Positions 1 through 6,954 of a DNA stretch of 37,417 nt are shown piece by piece. This DNA comes from Deltaproteobacteria bacterium (GTDB taxonomy: Bacteria > Myxococcota > Myxococcia > Myxococcales > SZAS-1). The DNA lies in the NCBI GenBank assembly GCA_018266075.1, contig JAFEBB010000072.1, forward strand, positions 1-37,417, in the 5' to 3' direction. The notes beneath the pieces are model-generated. The model was not told where the DNA came from. It worked only from the letters and a program-made list of their open reading frames with translations, and searched no databases. Both the position numbers and the translations under genes were made by a program. The stretch's first letter is position 1; each line of letters begins with the position of its first letter.

Positions 1-1774
1 CGGGCGTGATGCAGCTCGCGAGGTCGAAGAGCATGAACTCCAGCACGTGCTCCTGCGCGGTCAGCGGGCCGGCCGTGCACTCCGCCGGGAACACCTTGCC
101 CTGGGTGGTGTTCGCGTTGGTGACGTGGAAGTCGCTGAAGAGCACGCGGCCGCACTGCGCGTCGGCCGAGGCGTTGAAGGGCGTGTTGAAGGTGAGGTGC
201 TGCACCGAGTTCACGCCCTGGGTGTTGGTGGTGATCCACTGCTCGCTGGGCGCGTTCACGGTGTTCACGTCCCAGCGCCACTGGGCGATGTTGATCTGGT
301 TCGAGCCGGGCGCCGTCGACGCGCCCACGGCGTCGAGCCACTGCGAGAACGCGAGCCCCTTGGGGAACGACGTATCGATGTTGCCGACGATGGCGTTTCC
401 GCGGCCCTGGTTGACCTGCCAGCCGGCGGCGGCCTGCCAGGTGTTGGGCGAGTAGAGCCACGTGTACTCGTAGTGCGTGGCAAAGACGCGCCCGCCCGCG
501 TTGGCGTAGCTCAGCACGTTGCCCAGCTCGGTGTCGGGCTTGTCGTGCTGGTAGCCCTCGCAGGCGAAGAGCACCATGTCGTAGCCGTTGAGCGTGGAGG
601 CGGTGTCGACGAGCGCGGTGGAGTCGGGCGTGCCGGTGTCGATGATCGCGCCGCCGCCGTCGCCCGCTGCGCCGAAGAGGCGGATGCGGCCCGTGCCTGC
701 GGGGTTCGAGAACTCCGCGTCATCGACGCCGATCTTGCGGAGCACGCACTCCAGCGCGTCCACGTTGCCGGTGACCATGGCCGTGAGCGGGATGTCGCCT
801 TCGGTCTTGTTCTTGGGCAGCCGGGTGAGCGCCGCGTCGACGGCCGTGTTGGTGCAGGCCGCCACGCTCGTCACGGTCACCTGGCGCCGCCACCGGCCCA
901 GCTGGATCACGAGCGGGATGTTCGCGCCCACGGGCACGTTCGAGAGCGTGAAGTGGCCCTGCGCATCCGTGGTCGTCGACACCAGCGGCTCACCCGTCAC
1001 CTGCGACGAGCACGTGAGGCAGGAGACGCCGGGCGAGAAGGCCTGCACCGCGCCGTTGGGGACGTAGACGAGCGCGCCGTACAGCGGGTCGGCGCCGTTG
1101 GGCGCGTAGACGGTGCCGCTGAGCGTGGTCGAGCCCGCGTCGCACGACTGCTGCTGCAGGCAGAGGTTGGTGCACGCCGAGCCGCCGTCGGCGAAGTGGG
1201 GCACGTCGCAGACGCTCGCGTGGCCGCCGGCGCCGCAGACCTGGGGCGCGGTGCAGCTGCCGCAGTCGAGCAGGCCGCCGCAGCCGTCCGCCACGGGGCC
1301 GCAGTTCGTGCCGAGCTGGGCGCAGGTGCGCGCGTGGCAGCTGGGCGAGCCGCCGTCGGCGAGGAGGCCGTCGCCGCACTGGTTCACGCCGCCGCCGCCG
1401 CAGAAGCCGGTGGCGCAGGTGCCGCAGTCGATGGTGCCGCCGCAGCCGTCCGCGACCTTGCCGCAGGTGGCGCCGAGCGCCGCGCAGGTCGTCGGCTCGC
1501 ATACGTGGCCGCCGCACTTCGACGGGCCGCCGCCGCCGCAGAACTCCGTCTCGCTGCAAGATCCGCAGTTGATGGTGCCGCCGCAGCCGTCGCCGATGGG
1601 GCCGCAGTTCGCGTTGGCGCTCTGACAGGTGCGCAAGCCGCAGCCGCCGCTCGACGCGGTGCTGCCCGTCGCGCCCGTGGCGCCGCCGTCGCCGGTGCCG
1701 GTCTTGGTGCCGGACTTGTGGCAGCCGACGAGGAGCACGGCGGCGAGGGCCGTGAGGGCGAGACCGGTGCGCAT
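1..1774 (-). CDS. Cys-rich surface lipoprotein (partial, 3' end outside window)
   Basis: The frame is open from ATG 1772-1774 to the left edge of the window, 591 codons without a stop, so the C-terminus is missing. The N-terminus is a lipoprotein signal with lipobox LLVGC (Cys18), followed by a Gly/Thr/Ser linker. Next come repeated cysteine modules of the form CGxxxDGCGGxxxCGxC (three good copies, about residues 50-150), a type common in myxobacterial exported proteins. Around residues 215-300 is a beta-rich segment (LSGTVYAPNG ... DAQGHFTLSNVPVGA) that resembles a carboxypeptidase-regulatory-like domain. About residues 390-440 (NGYDMVLFACEGYQ ... GGRVFATHYEYTWL) look like the core of a ThuA/glutamine-amidotransferase-like fold. 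I see no clear catalytic set. A role at the outer surface is inferred; the function is unknown. Confidence 0.85.
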   Translation of the reverse strand, partial: MRTGLALTALAAVLLVGCHKSGTKTGTGDGGATGATGSTASSGGCGLRTCQSANANCGPIGDGCGGTINCGSCSETEFCGGGGPSKCGGHVCEPTTCAALGATCGKVADGCGGTIDCGTCATGFCGGGGVNQCGDGLLADGGSPSCHARTCAQLGTNCGPVADGCGGLLDCGSCTAPQVCGAGGHASVCDVPHFADGGSACTNLCLQQQSCDAGSTTLSGTVYAPNGADPLYGALVYVPNGAVQAFSPGVSCLTCSSQVTGEPLVSTTTDAQGHFTLSNVPVGANIPLVIQLGRWRRQVTVTSVAACTNTAVDAALTRLPKNKTEGDIPLTAMVTGNVDALECVLRKIGVDDAEFSNPAGTGRIRLFGAAGDGGGAIIDTGTPDSTALVDTASTLNGYDMVLFACEGYQHDKPDTELGNVLSYANAGGRVFATHYEYTWLYSPNTWQAAAGWQVNQGRGNAIVGNIDTSFPKGLAFSQWLDAVGASTAPGSNQINIAQWRWDVNTVNAPSEQWITTNTQGVNSVQHLTFNTPFNASADAQCGRVLFSDFHVTNANTTQGKVFPAECTAGPLTAQEHVLEFMLFDLASCITP

Positions 1775-1861
1775 CTCCGAATCCTAGCGCGAAACCCCAT
1801 CCCCGGCCCTTGCCGTCTCACGCGGGGCAGGGTGTGCAGTTGGGCTTCAAAATTGAGTCGC

Positions 1862-2812
1862 TCAGTACGGCGGCGCGATGAGGCCCGAGCTGTCCGCGAT
1901 GTTGCCCGCGGGCGAGTAGTCGCAAATCGCCGTGCTCGAATAGATGAGGCTGGAGCAGCGCACGATCGCGCAGCCGACCTTGAGCGTCCCGCGGTTGGTG
2001 AGCTGGGTGTAGTGGCCGCAAAGATCCCAGTTGAGATTGGTCATGAAGTTGTAGCTCGCGCCATCGCACGTGTTCGCGGAGAGGTCGTAGTACTGCGCCT
2101 CCGAGTCCCAGGCGGCGACGGCGTCGGCCGGTGTCGCCGTGCCCGTCGACGCGTAGATGTTCTCGCCCACGCTGCCGCCCGGATAGGTCGAGCCCCGCTG
2201 CGGGTTGTGGTCGAGCAAGCCGTCGCCGTTCGCGTCGGTGCAGGTGTTCGCCCAGTTGAGCGCGATGGTCGCGAGCGCCGGGTCCCAGATCAGCGCAGGC
2301 AAGGCCGGGGTTGCCGGCGGGCTCACGTTCGCGCGCGCCTGGTTGTGCGCGTCGAGCCACGCCTGACAGGTCGGGTCGCCCGCGCACGACGGCGATCCGG
2401 TCGTCCCCGACGTTCCCGTGCTGGAGCTGCTCGAGCTCGACGACGCGCTGCTCGAGCTGGAGCTCGACGACGACGTGCCGGTCGAGGAGCTCGACGAGGC
2501 GCTGCTGCTGCTCGACGCAGAGCTGCTCGAGGATGACGTCGCGCTCGAGCTGCTGCTCGAAGAGGATGTGCCCGTCGACGACGTCGCGCTGCTGGAGGCG
2601 CTGGAGGCGCTCGATGACGTCGTGCCCGTCGCACTCGACGAGCTCGACGAGTCCGTTCCCGAGCCGCTCGATGCCGACGACGTTTCGCTGGCGCCACTGG
2701 AGCCCGTCGACGTCGCGCCGGAGTCGCTGGTGCTGGAGGGCGTGTCCGGCGAATCGACGGTGGCCACACAGCCGCCAAGCACCACCACGAGGATCGCCAT
2801 CGGGACGCGCAT
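1862..2812 (-). CDS. CAP-superfamily (SCP/PR-1-like) lipoprotein
   Basis: The protein has 316 residues. A short signal ends in lipobox LGGC (Cys15), so it should be lipid-anchored outside the cytoplasm. Residues about 20-135 are almost only Ser, Thr, Gly and Ala, a flexible stalk. The C-terminal half is a CAP domain with the family marks HNQAR (His156), GENIY, CGHYTQ (His267) and CDYSPAGN. The two histidines with the nearby glutamates form the usual CAP cavity. Bacterial CAP proteins are secreted and their biochemical role is mostly unsettled, so no substrate is proposed. It diverges from the cytochrome c gene across about 100 bp that contains two overlapping dyads. The low-complexity stalk also creates long meaningless open frames on the opposite strand. 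Confidence 0.93.
   Translation of the reverse strand: MRVPMAILVVVLGGCVATVDSPDTPSSTSDSGATSTGSSGASETSSASSGSGTDSSSSSSATGTTSSSASSASSSATSSTGTSSSSSSSSATSSSSSSASSSSSASSSSSTGTSSSSSSSSSASSSSSSSSTGTSGTTGSPSCAGDPTCQAWLDAHNQARANVSPPATPALPALIWDPALATIALNWANTCTDANGDGLLDHNPQRGSTYPGGSVGENIYASTGTATPADAVAAWDSEAQYYDLSANTCDGASYNFMTNLNWDLCGHYTQLTNRGTLKVGCAIVRCSSLIYSSTAICDYSPAGNIADSSGLIAPPY
2415..2740 (-). repeat. Ser-rich low-complexity stalk coding repeat
   Basis: Within the CAP lipoprotein gene this stretch is a degenerate tandem array of serine codons interrupted by Ala, Thr and Gly. It encodes the stalk between the lipid anchor and the CAP domain. Length variation between strains is expected for such an array. 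Confidence 0.7.
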
Positions 2813-2846
2813 GCGCTCGATCCTCCGGCCGCTCGCGAAGCAGCGT

Positions 2847-2879
2847 CAAGCCGACGAATCGCTTCGGCTTGGGCCCAAG
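2847..2879. promoter_or_regulatory. Overlapping dyads in divergent promoter region
   Basis: Between the divergent CAP-lipoprotein and cytochrome genes lie arms CAAGCCGA (2847-2854) and TCGGCTTG (2864-2871). They overlap a perfect 12-bp palindrome CTTGGGCCCAAG (2868-2879). The second dyad ends about 22 bp before the cytochrome Shine-Dalgarno sequence. An operator or an RNA hairpin is possible; no regulator is identified. Confidence 0.4.
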
Positions 2880-2911
2880 GTCTGTCATTTTCGCGGGCCT
2901 TGGAGGTAGCG

Positions 2912-3355
2912 ATGAGGCGCGTGGCTTTGGCGGTGACCGTTGGCGTGGCGCTCCTGGGTTGCGAGGACCCGCCGCCGCCGCGCGCCGATGCTCCGAAGCC
3001 TGCCGCTGCCGCGACTCCTTCCGCGCGCCGCGACGATGACGACGTGCTCGCTCGCGCGGCCCAAGCGCCGGGGCAAATCGCGGGTCAGCCTGCGGCGCCG
3101 AAGCCCGCCGGCGCGCGACCGCCAGAGCAGCTCTTCCGCGACGTGGGCTGCGTGGCCTGCCACGGGCCGAGCGCCGCGTTCCACAAGAAGCTCGTCGACG
3201 CGCGCGGCAAACCCGAAGCGGACATCGCCGCGTGGATCCTGCATCCGGAGAAGGTGAAGCCCAGCACGGCCATGCCCACCTTCGCCAACGTGGTCACCCC
3301 GGACGAGGCGCTCGCGCTGGCGAAGTGGATCAAGGCCGGCAACCCGCCGCCGTGA
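2912..3355 (+). CDS. Monohaem cytochrome c lipoprotein
   Basis: The protein has 147 residues, starting at ATG 2912 behind a good Shine-Dalgarno GGAGG (2902-2906). An in-frame ATG 12 bp upstream overlaps that site and is less likely. The lipobox is LLGC (Cys17), followed by a Pro/Ala-rich linker. The haem-binding motif is CVACH (Cys80, Cys83, His84) and the probable distal ligand is Met121 in STAMPTF. This is the class I c-type fold, a small electron carrier here tethered by lipid to the periplasmic or outer face. No oxidase or dehydrogenase lies beside it, so its partner is unknown. Its TGA touches the stop codon of the convergent protease gene with no base between. Confidence 0.9.
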   Translation: MRRVALAVTVGVALLGCEDPPPPRADAPKPAAAATPSARRDDDDVLARAAQAPGQIAGQPAAPKPAGARPPEQLFRDVGCVACHGPSAAFHKKLVDARGKPEADIAAWILHPEKVKPSTAMPTFANVVTPDEALALAKWIKAGNPPP

Positions 3356-6088
3356 TCAGCGATCGCGGCGGCGCTTGATGGCCAGGCCCAGCGCTGCCAC
3401 GAGCGCGAACGCGAGGTCGCCCGCGCCGGTGCTCGCGCAGCCGCCGCCGCTCTTGCTGCCGGTGGTGCCCGTGCCGCCAGTCGAGCCGACGCTGCCGCCG
3501 GTGGTGCTGGTCGAGCCCGAGCCGGTGGTCACGCCAACCGAAGACGGACGGCAGGTGAGGGTCGACGGGTAGCAGCCGAACACCTGGTCGCCCTGGGCGT
3601 CGGTCATGGGCGTGCAGAGGTTGGCCGCGCCGCACTGCGAATCGCTGGTGCACGCGGGCGCGCAGTAGCCGGCCTGGCCGTCGACCTCGGTCACGCACTG
3701 CTCATCGGCGTGCGGGCAGTCCGCCGGCGAGCGGCAGGCGTGGCAGGTATCGCCGGCCGGGACCGTCGAACCCGTGCCGCCGCTGCCGCCGGTGCTGCTC
3801 CCGCCCGTCGTACCTGCCGTCGTACCCGCCGTCGCGCCCACGCTGGTGCCGCCGCTGGTCGCGCCCGCGCTGGTGGCGCCGGCCGACGTCGAGCCGGTGT
3901 TTCCGGTCGTCGCGCCGCTCGCGTTACCGCCCGTGCCGCTGCCGATGCCGCCGATGCCGTTGGTCAGGCCGGTGGTGGCGCCCGCGCTGGTCGCGCCCGC
4001 GGAGGTGGAGCTGCTCCCCGTCCAGCCCGAGCAGGTCTGCGAGCTCGGGTAGCAGCCCTGGTAGGTGTTGCCCGAGCCGTCCTGGAACTGGGTGCAGGTG
4101 GCGCCCGAGGCGCAGTCGGAGTCGCTGGTGCAGGTGGGCGCGCAGAAGCCGGTGGTGGAGCTGCTGCTCTCGGCGATGCAGAGGTCGCTCGCGTTGGCGC
4201 AGCCGTTGCCGCTGGCGTCGCACACGCCGCACATGTCGCCGCCCGAGCTGCCGCTGGTGCCGCCGGTGCTGGTGCTCGTGGCGCCGGTGCTCGTGGCGCC
4301 GGTGCTGGTGCTCGTGGCGCCGGTGCTGGTCGCGCCCGCGCTGGTCGCGCCGGTGGTCACGCCGCCGACGGTCGTCCCACCGGTGCTGGTGCTGGTCGTC
4401 GCCACGCCGCAGGCCGGGTAGTTCGCGACCATCACGGCCACGTCGATCGAGCCCCAGCCGGTGGCCTCGTCGTAGCCCGCGCCCGCCGAGGGGCCGGTGG
4501 TGCCGTTCGCCGAGATGTTGCCGCTGGTGATGTCGTGGAAGACCTGGGCGCCGCCGCTCTGCTGCGCCGCGCCGAGCTGGTACAGCGTCGAGTTCGGCAA
4601 GCCGAGCTTGCAGCCGCCAGCGTGGTCCGCGACGAGCGCGAAGATGCCCGCAGCCATGGGCGCCGCGGCGCTGGTGCCGTTGCCGATGCCCACGAAGCCA
4701 CCCTGGCTGCTCACCAGGATGCCAATGCCCGGCGTGAGGCCGGCGAGGAGCGCGATGTCGGGCTGCTCGCGGCCCTTGCTCGAGTTGGTGCCCGGGCCGG
4801 TCTGCCAGCTCGGGTGGCCGAAGAAGACGCTCGCGCCGCCGCCGCCGGCCGCGGTCTGGCCCTGGATGTTCTCGTTCCACGCCTTCTCGCTGCCCCAGGC
4901 GGTGACCGCGTTCTGGCTGTTGAAGCTGCCGGTGTACATGGTGCCGCCCACCGCCACGACGTGCGGCGAGTCCGAGGGGAAGCCGCTGGAGGGGCTGGTG
5001 TCGCCGGAGCTGCGCGCGCAGCCGGTGACGCCGTCGTCACCCGAGGCCAGGAACCACGCCTGGCCTTCGGCTGCCCCCTGGGCGAACGCGTCGTCGGCGG
5101 CCGTAACGTCGCTCTGCTGCACCACGCCTTCGCAGCCGCCGAAGCTCACGCTGATGGCGTTGATGTCCGAGTGGCTGTTCACCGCATGCTGGATGCCGGT
5201 GGAGAAGAGCTCCGAGGCGCCCACCAGGATCATCGTCTCGCTCGCCAGGCCGGGCGCAGCGACGACGGGCAGCTCGGCGTCCATGCTCTCTTCGACGTCG
5301 AGGCCCTGCTGGTTGTCGTAGTCGTTCTGGTTGCCCGGGTCGACCTTGTCTTCCACGAGCTGCGTCGTGGCGTGCGCGTACTGCGAGTAGAAGCTGGTGA
5401 TGTCCGTCTTGCGGTAGGCGACGCTCGAGTCCGGGTACGTGCCCAGCATGGCGGCCTTGGCGTGGGTGCCGGTGGAGCCAGCGTTGTGCACGGCGGTCAT
5501 GTCGTAGAAGGCGCGGAAGTCGTCGGGGCCGAAGGTGGCGTTGCCCTGGCTGTCGGCGATGCGGTGGTGCGGGCGGAAGCGCGTGTCCAGGCCGCCCACG
5601 GCCTGCACCATCGACGCGTACGCCGTCGGCAGCGTGGGCTGGCTCTGGAAGGTCATGAACCGCAGGTGCTCGCTGGCGAGCTCGGCGTCGAACATGGTCA
5701 CGCCGAGAAGCTTCTCGAAGCGGGCGACCGTCCCCAGGGTTCGGATGAAGAGCCGGTTCGGGTAGGTCTCGACCTGGAGGCCGGCCTCACGCAGGTACGC
5801 GGCCAGCGCGTCGTAGCGCTGCGCGCTCTGGCCGAAGCGCTCGCCGAACTCTTGAGGGGTGAGGAACCTTCGATACTGCGGCGACGCGGGATCCTGCTGG
5901 TCGCGCAGGAGCTGCTCCAGGCCGGCGTGGTCGGCCAGGGTCAGCGAGAGGGTCATGTACATGGGCTCGGCGCTGCTGGCGCGGTGGCTCACGGCGCCCG
6001 CGGGCAGGTCGCGCGGAGCGGCGGGCAGGTTTGCCCGCGCGGGCGTCGCGGCGGCGCCCAGGGCCAGGAGGAGGGGAGCGATGTGCAT
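3356..6088 (-). CDS. Sedolisin-family (S53) protease with Cys-rich modules and MYXO-CTERM-like tail
   Basis: The protein has 910 residues from ATG 6086-6088, chosen because it opens a clean signal peptide (cut near ARA-NLP, residue 20). Longer in-frame starts up to 6355 add unconserved Arg-rich sequence. About residues 25-200 are a pro-kumamolisin activation domain. The peptidase_S53 domain has Glu266 and Asp270 (EESMD), Asp351 (ASGDDG) and nucleophile Ser473 (GTSAAAP), then a calcium-site-like region (DITSGN ... GYDEATGWGSID). Ser/Thr/Gly linkers follow with two copies of a roughly 65-residue Cys module (CAP.CTSDS.C ... GCYPS..TC). The tail GGGCASTGAGDLAFALVAAL plus a basic end matches the MYXO-CTERM layout. 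S53 enzymes are mostly acid endopeptidases that self-process. Surface anchoring followed by release is inferred. Confidence 0.94.
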   Translation of the reverse strand: MHIAPLLLALGAAATPARANLPAAPRDLPAGAVSHRASSAEPMYMTLSLTLADHAGLEQLLRDQQDPASPQYRRFLTPQEFGERFGQSAQRYDALAAYLREAGLQVETYPNRLFIRTLGTVARFEKLLGVTMFDAELASEHLRFMTFQSQPTLPTAYASMVQAVGGLDTRFRPHHRIADSQGNATFGPDDFRAFYDMTAVHNAGSTGTHAKAAMLGTYPDSSVAYRKTDITSFYSQYAHATTQLVEDKVDPGNQNDYDNQQGLDVEESMDAELPVVAAPGLASETMILVGASELFSTGIQHAVNSHSDINAISVSFGGCEGVVQQSDVTAADDAFAQGAAEGQAWFLASGDDGVTGCARSSGDTSPSSGFPSDSPHVVAVGGTMYTGSFNSQNAVTAWGSEKAWNENIQGQTAAGGGGASVFFGHPSWQTGPGTNSSKGREQPDIALLAGLTPGIGILVSSQGGFVGIGNGTSAAAPMAAGIFALVADHAGGCKLGLPNSTLYQLGAAQQSGGAQVFHDITSGNISANGTTGPSAGAGYDEATGWGSIDVAVMVANYPACGVATTSTSTGGTTVGGVTTGATSAGATSTGATSTSTGATSTGATSTSTGGTSGSSGGDMCGVCDASGNGCANASDLCIAESSSSTTGFCAPTCTSDSDCASGATCTQFQDGSGNTYQGCYPSSQTCSGWTGSSSTSAGATSAGATTGLTNGIGGIGSGTGGNASGATTGNTGSTSAGATSAGATSGGTSVGATAGTTAGTTGGSSTGGSGGTGSTVPAGDTCHACRSPADCPHADEQCVTEVDGQAGYCAPACTSDSQCGAANLCTPMTDAQGDQVFGCYPSTLTCRPSSVGVTTGSGSTSTTGGSVGSTGGTGTTGSKSGGGCASTGAGDLAFALVAALGLAIKRRRDR
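3774..4420 (-). repeat. Thr/Ser/Gly tandem repeats in the protease linkers
   Basis: These blocks encode GATSTGATSTST-like runs on each side of the first cysteine module. The period is mostly 12-18 bp (for example 4253-4345) and the copies are nearly identical in DNA, which suggests recent slippage or recombination. Confidence 0.65.
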
Positions 6089-6528
6089 GTGCGGCCTCGC
6101 GCTCGACGTGATCGGGAGCTCGTCGAGGGGGCGGACGGATAGCAACGACCTGTTGGTGCGCTTCAAGTCGCTGCGTTCCGCACGCTCGCGCGAAATGAAG
6201 TCACACGTGCGAAAGGTGCGAGCATTCCCCACGGCGCCAGCGCGTCCGGCGTTGCCGAGGACGAATGCGCCAAGTGCGCGTGCTCGCTCGACTTGGCATC
6301 GGCGGCAGGTTCGCGTGGCGCGCGCGGCTGAGCCACCCAGAGGCCCTGAAATCACATCGCTTTTACGAATGTGGATTGAGGGTAATCCCTAATGATTTCG
6401 CTATGGGATTTGCCAATTTCCGAAATGGAAATGATTTTTCGACGCCGTTTCCGCACCGGCGAGGGCTTTTTTCGAAAATCGGGCGCGGAGCGATCCGTGA
6501 ACCGGCTCTCCCAGAGGTGCTCGGGGCG

Positions 6529-6560
6529 CGCGTGCTCTTGATGCCGCGTGCTCTTGATGC
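6529..6560. repeat. Perfect 16-bp tandem duplication
   Basis: CGCGTGCTCTTGATGC occurs at 6529-6544 and again, immediately adjacent and identical, at 6545-6560. The second copy runs into the left arm of the inverted repeat at 6556-6618. Confidence 0.85.
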
Positions 6561-6618
6561 GTGAACCGTGAACCGTCCGGATCACGAATCACGGGTTCAC
6601 GAAGAACCCTCACGCATC
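6556..6618. repeat. Nested inverted repeat
   Basis: Outer arms are GATGCGTGA (6556-6564) and TCACGCATC (6610-6618), a perfect match. Inner arms are GTGAACCGTGA (6561-6571) and TCACGGGTTCAC (6589-6600), matching with one bulged base. The outer and inner left arms share bases 6561-6564, so the two hairpins compete in part. It could be a structured RNA, an operator or a remnant of a small repetitive element. Confidence 0.6.
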
Positions 6619-6954
6619 GCGGGGGAACGCGACCACCCAAACCACCCCGCGTCACCGAGGAGAGAGCGCCCCCTGCGGCGGGTCCTCGAGGCCCCCCGCT
6701 TGTTTCGAGATCCCGAGGACCGACGCCGCTCGGGGGCACCCTCTCGTGTAGCCCATGCGCACGGACGGTGGAAGGGCCTTTCGGCACGACGTCACCGGCA
6801 TGACCAAGACCCGGCCGCGCCCTCGTTCCCGCGCTTTCCAGGCGCTCTCCCGCGCGCCCGGTGAAAGCCACCTTCCGAATGCCGACATTGGGCTTGTTTG
6901 GCTCGCCGGGGGTGGGCGCGGCCGCGCCGCTCGCCGAGCCGCCGGGGACACCGC

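Larger units (their letters stand above)
6089..6954. other. Gene-poor divergent intergenic region
   Basis: Between the protease start and the histidine-kinase start there are 866 bp with no gene I can support. The open frames here have no domain and no ribosome-binding site. About 6350-6480 is markedly AT-richer than the surroundings and holds a dyad ATTTCC-GAAAT-GGAAAT (6416-6432). Bases 6529-6618 hold the tandem and inverted repeats listed separately. Promoters for both flanking genes are expected here, but no clear -35/-10 pair was found. Confidence 0.6.

Noticed and set aside
47-2536. 829-codon open frame on the plus strand
   Set aside because: It is the complement of two lipoprotein genes. 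The translation is Arg/Ala/Val-rich with no domain, and high GC makes such antisense frames long.
2418-2909. Leu/Glu/Asp-rich plus-strand frame that looks like a coiled coil
   Set aside because: It is the complement of the Ser-rich stalk of the CAP lipoprotein; the regular pattern comes from serine codons.
3710-6142. 810-codon open frame on the plus strand
   Set aside because: It is antisense to the S53 protease, whose catalytic residues and signal are clear; the product is repeats of Ala/Gly/Arg.
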